Origin: Variovorax sp. dw_308
GTDB taxonomy: Bacteria; Pseudomonadota; Gammaproteobacteria; Burkholderiales; Burkholderiaceae_C
Direction of reading: 5' to 3'
Assembly: GCF_019207085.1 (NCBI RefSeq)
Contig: NZ_JAATOM010000004.1
Span: 496,001-560,000, forward strand
Length of the DNA stretch: 64,000 bases
Below the pieces are notes generated by a model. The model was not told the DNA's origin. It saw only the letters and a list, made by a program, of their open reading frames with translations, and made no database searches. Position 1 is the first letter of the stretch. Each line of letters starts with the position of its first letter. A program made the position numbers and the translations under genes. Of the stretch, positions 24,727-33,092 are shown piece by piece.

Positions 24727-26283
24727 TCACGCCTTCGACGCCTTGGTCACCGATTGCGCCAGCAGGTACCCGGCCAGGTGCGGCTTCACTGCGACCGACT
24801 TCTTGAACAGGATGGTCTGCACCTGCTGGTAGAGCGGAAGCACCAGCGCGTTCTCCGCGATGAACTTGTCGACCTTTTTCCAGCCGGCGATGCGCTTGGA
24901 CTCGTCCTTCTCGCCCCACAGCGGGCCGATCATCGCGTCCACATCCTTCGACTTCCAGCCGGAGTGCGGGCTCGGGCCGAACATCGCGAAGCCGGTCGAG
25001 TCGTTGGGGTCGCCGATGGCGTCGCCCCAGTTGTAGAAGGCCATCGGCGCGAGCTTGTGGCTCAGGCGCAGCTCGAAGTGCTTGGCAATCTCGTAGACCT
25101 CGATCTCGGCCTCGATGCCGACCTTGCGCCACATGCCGACGATGGCTTGCACCGTTTCGTAGTCCTTGGGCAGGTAGCCGCGCGTGGTCTGGATCTTGAA
25201 CTTGACCGGCTTGGCCGGGCTGTAGCCCGACTTGGCCAGCAACTGCTTTGCGAGTTCCGGGTCGTACTTGACCTTGGTGCTCGGGTCGAATGCGGCGTAC
25301 TGCGGCGCCTGCAGGGTGTCGATGGCGACGCCGTAGCCGCGCAGCAACTGCTTGACGATGGCCTGCTTGTCGACTGCGTGCACGGCGGCCATGCGCACGT
25401 TGGCATCGGTCATCGGCTCGACGTCGGTGATGAACAGCATCGCGATGTCGGTGATCGGCGAACTCACGCCGCTGAGGTGGGGCAGCTTCCGGAGCCGGTC
25501 GAATTCCTCGAAGGGCACGCCCAGCGTCACGTCGGACTTGCCGCTCTCGATCTCGGCCACGCGCGCGCTCGGGTCGGTCACGAACTTGATCGTCACGCCC
25601 CTGAACGCGGGCTTCGGGCCCCAGTACTTGTCGAAGGCCTTGAGCTTGACATACGAGCCTTGCACGAACTCGTCGATCATGTAAGGGCCCGAGCCGATCG
25701 GCTGCTTTTCGAAGCCGGCCGCGCCCACCTTCTCGTAGTGCGCCTGCGGGATCATGAAGCCGGTGAGGAAGGCCATCCACTTGAAGTAGTCGGCCACGTA
25801 CTGCTTCACGTCGGCGGTGATCTTGTTGCCGGAGACCTGGAAGTTGTCGACGCTCGACCAGATGATCCCGGCCACCGGGTTGCCGGCCTTCGGGTCGCCG
25901 GCGCGCTTGAGGTTCCACACCACGTCGGCGGCGGTGACGGGCGTGCCGTCGTGCCACAGCGCGCCCTGGCGCAGCTCGATCTCGATCTTCGTCTTGTTGG
26001 CGTTCCAGCCCCACTTGCTGATGAGGCCGGGCTTGAAGGACAGGTCGGCTGCCTGGTCGATGTACTGGTCGAACACGGCCTTCCAGATGCCCTGGATCGA
26101 TGGGTTCACTGCCGAGGGGCCGGTGGTCGGGTCCCAGCTGGGCAGGCCGACGTTGTAGGCGATGGTGAGCGTGTCGGCCTGCTGCGCATGGGCCGAGGAC
26201 AGGAGGATGCCGGTGAGCGGGCTGGCGCCGAGGGCAGCCCCGGCTCCGGCCTGGATGAAGCGGCGGCGATCGAATTCGGACAT
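24727..26283 (-). CDS. ABC importer periplasmic substrate-binding protein, family 5 (DppA/OppA-like)
   Basis: This 518-residue exported protein has a twin-arginine-like signal ('FDRRRFIQAGAGAALG', cleavage near 'AHA|QQ'), then an SBP family 5 domain ('LSFKPGLISKWGWNANKTKIEIELRQG'-type start and 'GSGPYMIDEFVQG' in the middle). It delivers a peptide or other large solute to the permease pair downstream. The choice of ligand is open; VOC and SDR genes in the same transcript hint at a small organic compound rather than nutritional peptides. The ATG at 26283 follows GAGGTGCTTCC. Confidence 0.88.
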   Translation of the reverse strand: MSEFDRRRFIQAGAGAALGASPLTGILLSSAHAQQADTLTIAYNVGLPSWDPTTGPSAVNPSIQGIWKAVFDQYIDQAADLSFKPGLISKWGWNANKTKIEIELRQGALWHDGTPVTAADVVWNLKRAGDPKAGNPVAGIIWSSVDNFQVSGNKITADVKQYVADYFKWMAFLTGFMIPQAHYEKVGAAGFEKQPIGSGPYMIDEFVQGSYVKLKAFDKYWGPKPAFRGVTIKFVTDPSARVAEIESGKSDVTLGVPFEEFDRLRKLPHLSGVSSPITDIAMLFITDVEPMTDANVRMAAVHAVDKQAIVKQLLRGYGVAIDTLQAPQYAAFDPSTKVKYDPELAKQLLAKSGYSPAKPVKFKIQTTRGYLPKDYETVQAIVGMWRKVGIEAEIEVYEIAKHFELRLSHKLAPMAFYNWGDAIGDPNDSTGFAMFGPSPHSGWKSKDVDAMIGPLWGEKDESKRIAGWKKVDKFIAENALVLPLYQQVQTILFKKSVAVKPHLAGYLLAQSVTKASKA

Positions 26284-26366
26284 GGAAGCACCTCGGTGGT
26301 TGTGGAGACGGGCGGTTAAGAAAAGATGCCGGTGTCGGCGGGAAGAGGGCGCTTCGCGGCGTCTGC

Positions 26367-26969
26367 TTACTTGTCTGGTGCCTTGGGCGACCAGAGTACC
26401 GTGCGAGCCGTTGCCTCGTAGGCCATGCCGCGCGGATAGCTGATCAGCTCCAGCTGCAGACCCCAAGGCGCGAGGAAGTAGTTGATGACCTGGCCGGCGG
26501 CCGGCCCCTCGGTCACCGGCAACGGACCAGCCAACACACGCACGCCTTGCGCCTTGAGGTACGCGACGGCGGTGTCGATGTCGTCGACGTAGAACGCCAG
26601 GTGGTGGCCGCCGATGTCGCTGTTCTTCGGAATGTCGTTGCGCTGGTCCGGCGCGCTGTACTGGAACAGCTCGATGTTCGATCCCATGCCGCAGCGCAGC
26701 AGCGCGATCTGCTGGATTACCGCGCGCGGATGCACGTTGAGCGTGTCGGCCATGAAGCTGCCGCTGTCGTCGCGGAACGGACCGAAGGTGGTGATCAGCT
26801 CGCAGCCGACCACGTCGACGAAGAAGCGGATGGCAGCCTCGAGGTCGGGCACCGTGATGCCAGTGTGGTCATGCCCGCGCAGGCTCGGGATGCCACGCGA
26901 TGCGGCGGGTGCGCCGGAAGCGCCACCCTTTTCCAATGCCGCCTGCAGGCGATGTGCTTTGCGTTTCAT
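26367..26969 (-). CDS. VOC-superfamily (glyoxalase/dioxygenase fold) protein
   Basis: This 200-residue vicinal-oxygen-chelate protein has a tail of about 30 residues before 'GHDHTGITVPDLEAAIRFFVDVVGCELI', and a second half-module 'GGHHLAFYVDDIDTAVAYLKAQGV' ending in 'GLQLELISYPRGM'. Metal-ligand candidates are His in 'DHTGI', Glu in 'NIELFQY', His in 'GHHLAF' and Glu in 'LELISY'. Such proteins act as lactoylglutathione lyases, isomerases or extradiol dioxygenases. It heads the minus-strand ABC operon and is divergent from the dienelactone hydrolase fusion. Confidence 0.85.
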   Translation of the reverse strand: MKRKAHRLQAALEKGGASGAPAASRGIPSLRGHDHTGITVPDLEAAIRFFVDVVGCELITTFGPFRDDSGSFMADTLNVHPRAVIQQIALLRCGMGSNIELFQYSAPDQRNDIPKNSDIGGHHLAFYVDDIDTAVAYLKAQGVRVLAGPLPVTEGPAAGQVINYFLAPWGLQLELISYPRGMAYEATARTVLWSPKAPDK

Positions 26970-27089
26970 CTCGTTGTCTTCCGTTTTGAGCCGACTGACA
27001 ATTCGGCAAGCAGCTTCCGCGCCAGCAAACTGCTTTACACCTAAACTATATGAGCGTAATGTTTGCCACCCCACTCTGGAGAACCCTAC

Positions 27090-28316
27090 ATGGCAGGTCA
27101 GTACATCGACATGAAGGCCGCTGACGGCAGCGGCACGTTCCGAGGCTATCTCGCGTTACCTGCATCGGGCAAGGGCCCGGGCCTGGTGATCGCGCAGGAG
27201 ATATTCGGCGTCAACAAGACCATGCGCGACGTGGCCGACTACTACGCCGAGGAAGGCTACGTCGTTCTCGTGCCGGACATCTTCTGGCGCCAGGAGCCGA
27301 ATGTCGAACTGGGCTATACCGAGGCCGACTGGCAGCGCGCCTTCGGCTTCTACCAAGGCTTCGACGAAGCCAAGGGCGTCGAAGACATCCAGACCGCGAT
27401 CACGGCGCTGCGGGGCCGGCCCGAAGTGAGCAACAAGAAGGTGGGCGTGCTGGGCTTCTGCCTGGGGGGCAAGCTGGCGTACCTGGCAGCCACGCGCACC
27501 GATGCCGACGTGTCGGTGGGCTACTACGGCGTGGGCATCGACGCCGCGCTGGTCGAGGCCGACAACATCACGAAGCCGCTGGTGCTGCACGTTGCCGAAC
27601 TCGACAAGTTCTGCCCGCCCGAGGCGCGCGACAAGATCGTGAAGGCGCTTAGCGGCCGTCCGAACGTCACGGTCTACCAGTACCCCGGCCAGGACCACGC
27701 TTTCGCGCGCGCCGGCGGCGAGCACTATCACAAGCCGTCCGCGCTGATGGCGCACGAGCGCAGCATCGGCGCGTTGAAGGGCGCGATGGGCCCGCACTAC
27801 GACCTGTCGGCGCTGTGGGACAAGCACTGCGAATACGAGTTCGGCACGCGCAATGTGGACGACACGATGAGCACGATGGTCGCCGAGCCGTACGTGAACC
27901 ACATCCCGACCATGACGGGCGGCGTGGGCTACAAGCAGTTGCACCGCTTCTACAGCGACCATTTCGTCAACAGCAACCCGCCGGACACGGCGCTGGTCCC
28001 GATCTCGCGCACCGTGGGCGCGACGCAGGTGGTCGACGAGATGCTGTTCACCTTCACCCATACGACCGAGATCCCGTGGATGCTGCCAGGCGTGAAACCG
28101 ACGGGCAAGCGCGTCGAAGTGCCCTTGCTCGCGGTGATCAAGTTCCGCGGCGACAAGCTCTACCACGAGCACATCTACTGGGACCAGGCGAGCGTGCTGG
28201 TGCAGGTCGGGCTGCTGGATCCCAAGTTGGTGCCGGCGGCTGGCGTGGAGACGGGCAAGAAGCTTCTGGACGAGACCTTGCCGTCGAACACGTTGATGCC
28301 GGAGTGGAAGGCCTGA
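27090..28316 (+). CDS. Dienelactone hydrolase fused to a SnoaL/NTF2-like domain
   Basis: This 408-residue cytosolic protein starts at an ATG (27090) after CTGGAGAACCC. Residues 1-236 are a dienelactone hydrolase: Glu37 ('AQEIFG'), nucleophile Cys124 ('LGFCLGGKLA'), Asp172 ('ELDKFCPP') and His203 ('GQDHAFAR') form the full triad and its helper. Residues about 245-405 resemble a SnoaL/NTF2-like fold ('GYKQLHRFYSDHFVNSNPP', 'VIKFRGDKLYHEHIYWDQASVLVQVGLL'). The hydrolase opens enol-lactones in ortho-cleavage of catechols; the extra domain may bind product or mediate dimerisation. It heads the catabolic island. Confidence 0.87.
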   Translation: MAGQYIDMKAADGSGTFRGYLALPASGKGPGLVIAQEIFGVNKTMRDVADYYAEEGYVVLVPDIFWRQEPNVELGYTEADWQRAFGFYQGFDEAKGVEDIQTAITALRGRPEVSNKKVGVLGFCLGGKLAYLAATRTDADVSVGYYGVGIDAALVEADNITKPLVLHVAELDKFCPPEARDKIVKALSGRPNVTVYQYPGQDHAFARAGGEHYHKPSALMAHERSIGALKGAMGPHYDLSALWDKHCEYEFGTRNVDDTMSTMVAEPYVNHIPTMTGGVGYKQLHRFYSDHFVNSNPPDTALVPISRTVGATQVVDEMLFTFTHTTEIPWMLPGVKPTGKRVEVPLLAVIKFRGDKLYHEHIYWDQASVLVQVGLLDPKLVPAAGVETGKKLLDETLPSNTLMPEWKA

Positions 28317-28372
28317 TCGCGCTGCGAGCAGTTTGACGCGGGCGCGGCGTCGGCGGCGGCGCATCCCTCTTG

Positions 28373-28409
28373 CTCCCTCTCCCCTCGGGGAGAGGGCAGG
28401 GGTGAGGGG
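28373..28409. repeat. REP-like palindrome, copy A
   Basis: CCCTCTCCCC-TC-GGGGAGAGGG forms a perfect 10-bp stem (28375-28396) followed by the conserved tail CAGGGGTGAGGGG. It has the same architecture as the two copies inside dnaE2 at 49671-49712 and 49752-49793. It lies between the hydrolase fusion and the binding-protein gene, where it may reduce read-through or stabilise mRNA ends. Confidence 0.75.
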
Positions 28410-28520
28410 CGGTCCTCTCCAGAGAACGGATGCCGGATTCGACCAAATCCTGCCGGAACCGGCTTGCGTTGCCGCCCCCTTGGGTTGCACGATACGAAGA
28501 CCCACAACTGGAGCTCCCCG

Positions 28521-29690
28521 ATGAAGTTTCGATCGATTGCGGCCGCGCTGGCCGTTGCCGCCGCCATGGCACCTGCCTGTGCGGCGGACAAGATCAAGGT
28601 GGGCTTCCTGTCCACGCTCTCGGGCCCCGGCGGCGCACTCGGCGTCGACATCCGTGACGGCTTCCAGCTGGCGCTCAAGCACCGCGGCGACAAGCTCGGC
28701 GGCCTGCCTGTCGAACTGAACGTCGTCGACGACCAGCAAAGCGCAGACACCGGCCGCCAGGCCGCCGAACGCATGCTCAAGCGCGACAAGGTGGATGTCA
28801 TGACCGGCATGGTCTTCTCCAACGTGCTGTTGCCGATCATGCCCAGCATCCTCGGCAACGACACCGTCTACCTCTCGACCAACACCGGCCCCGCCGAATA
28901 CGCCGGCGACAAGTGCAACAAGAATTTCTTCGCCGTCGCCTGGCAGAACGAGGACATCCCCGCGGCCATGGGCCAGTACGTGTCCGAGAAGGGCCACAAG
29001 AGCGTGTTCCTCATCGCGCCCAACTACCCCGGCGGGCGCGAGTCCATCGGCGGCTTCAAGCGGCTCTACAAGGGCAAGATCGCCGAGGAGGTCTACGTGA
29101 AGATGGGTCAACTCGACTTCTCGTCCGAGCTGGCGCAACTGCGCGCATCGGGCGCTGACGCGGCCTTCTTCTTCCTCCCGGGCGGCATGGGCATCAGCTT
29201 CATCAAGCAACTGGTCGCCTCGGGGCTGACCAAGGATGTGACGCTCTACGCGCCGGGCTTCTCGGGCGACCAGGACACCATCAAGGCCGTCGGCGAGCCG
29301 ATGCTCGGAATGTTCAATTCTTCGCAGTGGGCCGCCGACCTGCCGGGCGAGGCCAACCAGAAGTTCGTCGCCGACTTCGAGAAGGAATACGGCCGCATCC
29401 CCACGCTCTATGCCTCGCAAGGCTACGACGCCGCGATGCTGCTCGATGGCGCGGTGCGCGACATCAAGGGCAAGATCGAGGACAAGAACGCCTTTCGCAA
29501 GGCACTGCGCGCGGCCAACTTCAAGTCGGTGCGCGGCAACTTCAAGTTCAACGTCAACCAGTATCCGATCCAGAACTACTACCTGCGGGTGGTCGGCCGC
29601 GACAAGCAGGGCCGCATCGCCAACAGGACCATGAAGACCATCCTGGTGGACTACCACGATCCGTTCGCGTCCACCTGCAAGATGCAGTGA
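28521..29690 (+). CDS. Branched-chain-type ABC substrate-binding protein (first of two)
   Basis: This 389-residue periplasmic protein of the LivK/peripla_BP_6 type has a signal peptide ending near 'APACA|ADKI'. The mature start 'IKVGFLSTLSGPGGALGVDIRDGFQLAL' is diagnostic, and the C-terminal part ends 'YHDPFASTCKMQ'. Relatives next to ring-hydroxylating oxygenases bind aromatic acids. It is followed by the oxygenase alpha gene after 38 bp and should serve the LivHMGF transporter at 33089-36472. The second SBP at 37336 is only distantly similar. Confidence 0.9.
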   Translation: MKFRSIAAALAVAAAMAPACAADKIKVGFLSTLSGPGGALGVDIRDGFQLALKHRGDKLGGLPVELNVVDDQQSADTGRQAAERMLKRDKVDVMTGMVFSNVLLPIMPSILGNDTVYLSTNTGPAEYAGDKCNKNFFAVAWQNEDIPAAMGQYVSEKGHKSVFLIAPNYPGGRESIGGFKRLYKGKIAEEVYVKMGQLDFSSELAQLRASGADAAFFFLPGGMGISFIKQLVASGLTKDVTLYAPGFSGDQDTIKAVGEPMLGMFNSSQWAADLPGEANQKFVADFEKEYGRIPTLYASQGYDAAMLLDGAVRDIKGKIEDKNAFRKALRAANFKSVRGNFKFNVNQYPIQNYYLRVVGRDKQGRIANRTMKTILVDYHDPFASTCKMQ

Positions 29691-29728
29691 GCAAGCCACT
29701 CGGGACACGACAACAAGGGGAAGAAACG

Positions 29729-31099
29729 ATGCAACAACGACAGCTGCGGCAACAGCCCTCCGACGCGCAAATCGCCGCCCTGGTGCGGGGCGACAGCGTG
29801 CACAAGTCGGTCTACACCGACCCGGCCCTGTTCGAACTGGAGATGCAGCGCATCTACGGCCGCGTGTGGATCTACGTCGGCCATGAAAGCCAGGTGCCCA
29901 ACCCCGGCGACACGCACACCACGCGCATCGGCAACCAGGACGTGGTGATGGTGCGCGCCGCCGACAGGCAGGTGCACGTGCTCTACAACCGCTGCCCGCA
30001 CAAGGGCGCGAAGCTGGTGGCCGAGGGCGACCACAACGTCGGCAAGTTCTTCCGCTGCCCGTACCACGCGTGGACCTTCAAGCTCGACGGCCAGCACCTG
30101 GCCGCGCCGATGAAGCTCGGCTTCGAGGGCACCTGCTTCGACCCGAAGCATCCGGACTTCTCGATGCGCCAGCTCGCGCGGGTCGAGAACTACCGAGGCT
30201 TCGTGTTCGCCAACCAGTGCGCCGAAGGGCCCGGCCTCAAGAATTTCCTCGGCGGCGTGATCAGCTCCATCGACAACCTCTGCGACCGCTCGCCATCCGG
30301 CGAAGTGGAGGTGGCGGGCGGCGTGTTCCGCGTGCTGCAACCGTCGAACTGGAAGGTGTTCTACGAGAACCTGCACGACACGATGCATGCGCGCGTGACG
30401 CACGAGTCTTCCTTCATGGCCGCGCGCGACGAGGCCAAGGCCATTGGCAACATGCCGCTGGAACTGCACATCATGGACGGCAACGGCGAGCCCTATGAGT
30501 TCTGGGAGAAGCTGGACCTCTGCGCCTACGACAACGGCCACGGCTACATGGAAGGCATCTTCGACCCCGGCGCCGCCGACAAGGACCCGGTCACCCGCTC
30601 GCACTTCGAGTCGCTCAAGCAGGCCTACGGCGAGGAGCGTGCCCGCGAAATCCTCGGCATGAACCGCCACAACACCATCGTCTACGGCAGCGGCTCGCCG
30701 CACACGGTGTTCCAGCAGTTCCGCGTGATCCGGCCCATCTCGGTGGACCGCACGCTGGTGGAGATCCAGGTGTTTCGCCTCAAGGACGCGCCGCCCGCCT
30801 TGTTCAAGCGTGCGCTGGTCTATGCCAACCTCATCAATTCGCCGTCGTCGAACGTCATGCCCGACGACATCGAGGTCTACGGCCGCTGCCAGGACGGCAA
30901 CCTCAACCACGGCGGTGACTGGGTCAGCATGCACCGCTATCACGGCACCGACCGCACCATGGAGGGCGGCATGGTGTCGACCAACGGCACCAGCGAACTG
31001 CCGATGCGCAACCAGTTCAAGGCCTGGAAGCAGTTCATGATGAGCGACAGCGCCTTCCCGCAAGCCGAGCCTGCAAAGGAGCCGGTCCATGCTGCTTGA
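29729..31099 (+). CDS. Ring-hydroxylating oxygenase, alpha (catalytic) subunit
   Basis: This 456-residue Rieske non-haem iron oxygenase has its Rieske cluster motif at Cys89-x-His91 ('CPHKGAKL') and Cys110-x2-His113 ('CPYHAW'). The mononuclear iron motif is Asp207-x2-His210-x4-His215 ('NLHDTMHARVTH'), within the catalytic domain (about 190-430). It should add two hydroxyls to an aromatic ring with electrons from a separate reductase, which is not encoded in this window. The ATG at 29729 follows AGGGGAAGAAACG. It overlaps the beta-subunit gene by 11 bp. The substrate is unknown. Confidence 0.93.
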   Translation: MQQRQLRQQPSDAQIAALVRGDSVHKSVYTDPALFELEMQRIYGRVWIYVGHESQVPNPGDTHTTRIGNQDVVMVRAADRQVHVLYNRCPHKGAKLVAEGDHNVGKFFRCPYHAWTFKLDGQHLAAPMKLGFEGTCFDPKHPDFSMRQLARVENYRGFVFANQCAEGPGLKNFLGGVISSIDNLCDRSPSGEVEVAGGVFRVLQPSNWKVFYENLHDTMHARVTHESSFMAARDEAKAIGNMPLELHIMDGNGEPYEFWEKLDLCAYDNGHGYMEGIFDPGAADKDPVTRSHFESLKQAYGEERAREILGMNRHNTIVYGSGSPHTVFQQFRVIRPISVDRTLVEIQVFRLKDAPPALFKRALVYANLINSPSSNVMPDDIEVYGRCQDGNLNHGGDWVSMHRYHGTDRTMEGGMVSTNGTSELPMRNQFKAWKQFMMSDSAFPQAEPAKEPVHAA

Positions 31100-31622
31100 C
31101 CTCGACTTCGATGTCTCCGTCGACCGGCTGAGTCCGGTGGACGTGCCAATGGAGACCTGGCTGCGCCTGCAGCAGTTTGTCTACCGCGAGGCCCGCCTGC
31201 TCGACGAGCGGCGCTGGGACGAATGGCTGGCCCTGTGGACCGACGACGGCATGTACTGGCTGCCGCAGCAGCACGGCCAGGCCAGCCCCTACGACCACAT
31301 CTCGCTGGCATGGGAAGACAAGATGCTGCGCGAGGTGCGCGTGCGCCGCGTGGAGCATGCGCGCAACTGGTCGCAGCAGCCGCCCACCTACGCGACGCGG
31401 CTGGTGGGCAACGTCAGCGTGGACGGCACCGATGTCGCCGGCAACCTGGTTGTGCGCGCCGTGTTCCAGATGACCGAATGGCGCAAGCGGCAGACGCGCC
31501 AATTGGCCGGCGACTACCTCTACAAGCTCGCTGCCGAAGGGAATGGCTGGCGCATCCGCATGAAGCGCGTGAACCTGGTCAATTGCGACGCGGCGCACGA
31601 GAACCTGGAAATCTTCATTTGA
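31089..31622 (+). CDS. Ring-hydroxylating oxygenase, beta subunit
   Basis: This 177-residue beta subunit is a cone-shaped NTF2-like fold: 'FVYREARLLDERRWDEWLALWTDDGMYWLP' is the classic opening, with 'LAGDYLYKLAAEGNGWRIRMKRVNLVN' near the end. It stabilises the alpha subunits as an alpha3beta3 hexamer and has no catalytic residues. It overlaps alpha by 11 bp and shares one base with the downstream cysteine-hydrolase homologue, so stoichiometric expression by coupling is likely. Confidence 0.93.
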   Translation: MLLDLDFDVSVDRLSPVDVPMETWLRLQQFVYREARLLDERRWDEWLALWTDDGMYWLPQQHGQASPYDHISLAWEDKMLREVRVRRVEHARNWSQQPPTYATRLVGNVSVDGTDVAGNLVVRAVFQMTEWRKRQTRQLAGDYLYKLAAEGNGWRIRMKRVNLVNCDAAHENLEIFI

Positions 31623-32218
31623 TGGACGTGCAATCCAAAGGCGCGCTCCTCGCGCTTCACTATCAGAACGACGTGCTGCATCCGGAGGGGAAGATCCGCG
31701 TCGGCCTGAGCGCCGACAGCCCGGTGCGCAGCGCGGTCATCGCCGCGGCCCAGGCGCTCCTGCAGGGCGCACGGCAGCGGCAATGGCCCATCATGCATGT
31801 GCGCATTGCCTTCCGGCCGGACTTCGGCGACCTGATCCAGAACGCGCCGATCTTTCGCAACGTCGCGGCCATCGGCGCGGTGGTGGAGGGCACGTGGGGC
31901 GCGGCGTTCTATGAATCGCTGGCGCCGGATGCGGCGCGCGCCAATGAGTACGTGGTGCGGCATCGGCGCGTGAATGCCTTCTATGGCACGCAGCTCGAGG
32001 ACCTGCTGCGCATCGTGGATGCGCGGCGGCTGGTCATCGCCGGCGTGGCCACGCATTCGGTGGTCGAGAGCACGGTGCGCCATGCGGTGGACATGGGCTA
32101 CGAGGTGACCGTGGCGGCGGATGCCTGCGCATCGGCGCAGCCGGCCGAGCACGAGGCGTCGCTGCGCAGCATGGACCTGATCGCGCGGATCGCGCGGGGC
32201 GAGGCGGTGTTTTCATGA
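31622..32218 (+). CDS. Isochorismatase-fold protein lacking the catalytic triad
   Basis: This 198-residue member of the cysteine-hydrolase/isochorismatase superfamily is recognised from 'GALLALHYQNDVLH', 'VNAFYGTQLEDLL' and 'GVATHSVVESTVRHA'. All three catalytic positions are changed: the usual Asp is His13, the usual Lys is His114 and the nucleophile Cys is Val147. It is therefore unlikely to be an ordinary amidohydrolase. It might act non-covalently, bind an intermediate or regulate. Its start overlaps the beta-subunit stop (TGATG), tying it to the oxygenase. Confidence 0.85.
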   Translation: MDVQSKGALLALHYQNDVLHPEGKIRVGLSADSPVRSAVIAAAQALLQGARQRQWPIMHVRIAFRPDFGDLIQNAPIFRNVAAIGAVVEGTWGAAFYESLAPDAARANEYVVRHRRVNAFYGTQLEDLLRIVDARRLVIAGVATHSVVESTVRHAVDMGYEVTVAADACASAQPAEHEASLRSMDLIARIARGEAVFS

Positions 32219-32279
32219 GCGCCGCCCGGCCGACCGAAGGCGCTCGCACGGCAGTGCGCAGCACGGAGGTTTTCAAGAA

Positions 32280-33092
32280 ATGAGCGCGGACCTCACAGGC
32301 AAGGTCGCCATCGTCACCGGCAGCACGCAAGGCGTGGGCGCCGATATCGCGCGCGTGTTGTCTGCATCGGGCGCGCACGTCGTGATCGTCGGGCGCACCA
32401 AGGAGGCGGGCCATGAACTCGTGTGGGAACTCACCGAGCGCCCGGGCGTGCAGGCCATCTTCTGCGGCATGGACATCGAGCAGGACGCGCACATCGACCA
32501 GTGCGTGAAGACCACGCTGGAGCGCTTCGGCCGCATCGATATCCTCGTCAACAACGCCTGCATCTATACCGACGAAGGCATTGCCTCCAGCCGTGCGCAG
32601 TGGCACCAGACCTTGGGCGTCAACCTCGTGTCGGCGGCGATCTTCTCGCAGAAGGTGCTGCCCCACATGCAGCGGGGCAGCGTGATCGTCAACCTGGGCA
32701 GCGTCGGCGGCAAGTTCGGCTCGGCGGGGCGGGCGTTGTATCCGGCCTCCAAGGCCGCGATGCTGCAACTCACGAAGAGCATGGCCGTGACCGTGGCGCC
32801 GCAAGGCATCCGTGTCGTGGCCGTGTCGCCGGCCTGGACCTGGTCGCCATCGGTCGAATCGCTGAGCGAAGGCTCGCGAGAGCATGCCGATGCCGTGGCC
32901 GCGCCATTGCATCCGCTCGGACGCGTGGGCGATGGCGCGGAGGTAGGCAACGTGGTGGCCTTCGTCTGCTCCGACGCGGCCTCGTGGATTACGGGCGTGG
33001 ACATCCCGGTGGACGGCGGCTATTCGGTGCTCGGTCCGGACCAGGGCCTTGGGCCACGCGTCTGGTTTGCACGGGCGAACGAGCAGAAGTGA
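32280..33092 (+). CDS. Short-chain dehydrogenase/reductase
   Basis: This 270-residue SDR has 'TGSTQGVG' (cofactor loop, residues 13-20), 'NNAC' (91-94, with Cys replacing the usual Gly of NNAG), Ser141 and Tyr154-x3-Lys158 ('YPASKAA'), so the active site is intact. By position after a ring-hydroxylating oxygenase it is a good candidate for the dihydrodiol dehydrogenase that rearomatises the product to a catechol. It starts after ACGGAGG and its stop overlaps the GTG of livH. Confidence 0.88.
   Translation: MSADLTGKVAIVTGSTQGVGADIARVLSASGAHVVIVGRTKEAGHELVWELTERPGVQAIFCGMDIEQDAHIDQCVKTTLERFGRIDILVNNACIYTDEGIASSRAQWHQTLGVNLVSAAIFSQKVLPHMQRGSVIVNLGSVGGKFGSAGRALYPASKAAMLQLTKSMAVTVAPQGIRVVAVSPAWTWSPSVESLSEGSREHADAVAAPLHPLGRVGDGAEVGNVVAFVCSDAASWITGVDIPVDGGYSVLGPDQGLGPRVWFARANEQK

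Noticed and set aside
27156-29708. An 850-codon minus-strand open frame across the hydrolase fusion and binding-protein genes
   Set aside because: It is the antisense of two clearly recognised genes. Its product is His/Arg/Val-rich with no domain, as expected for a shadow frame in high-GC DNA.
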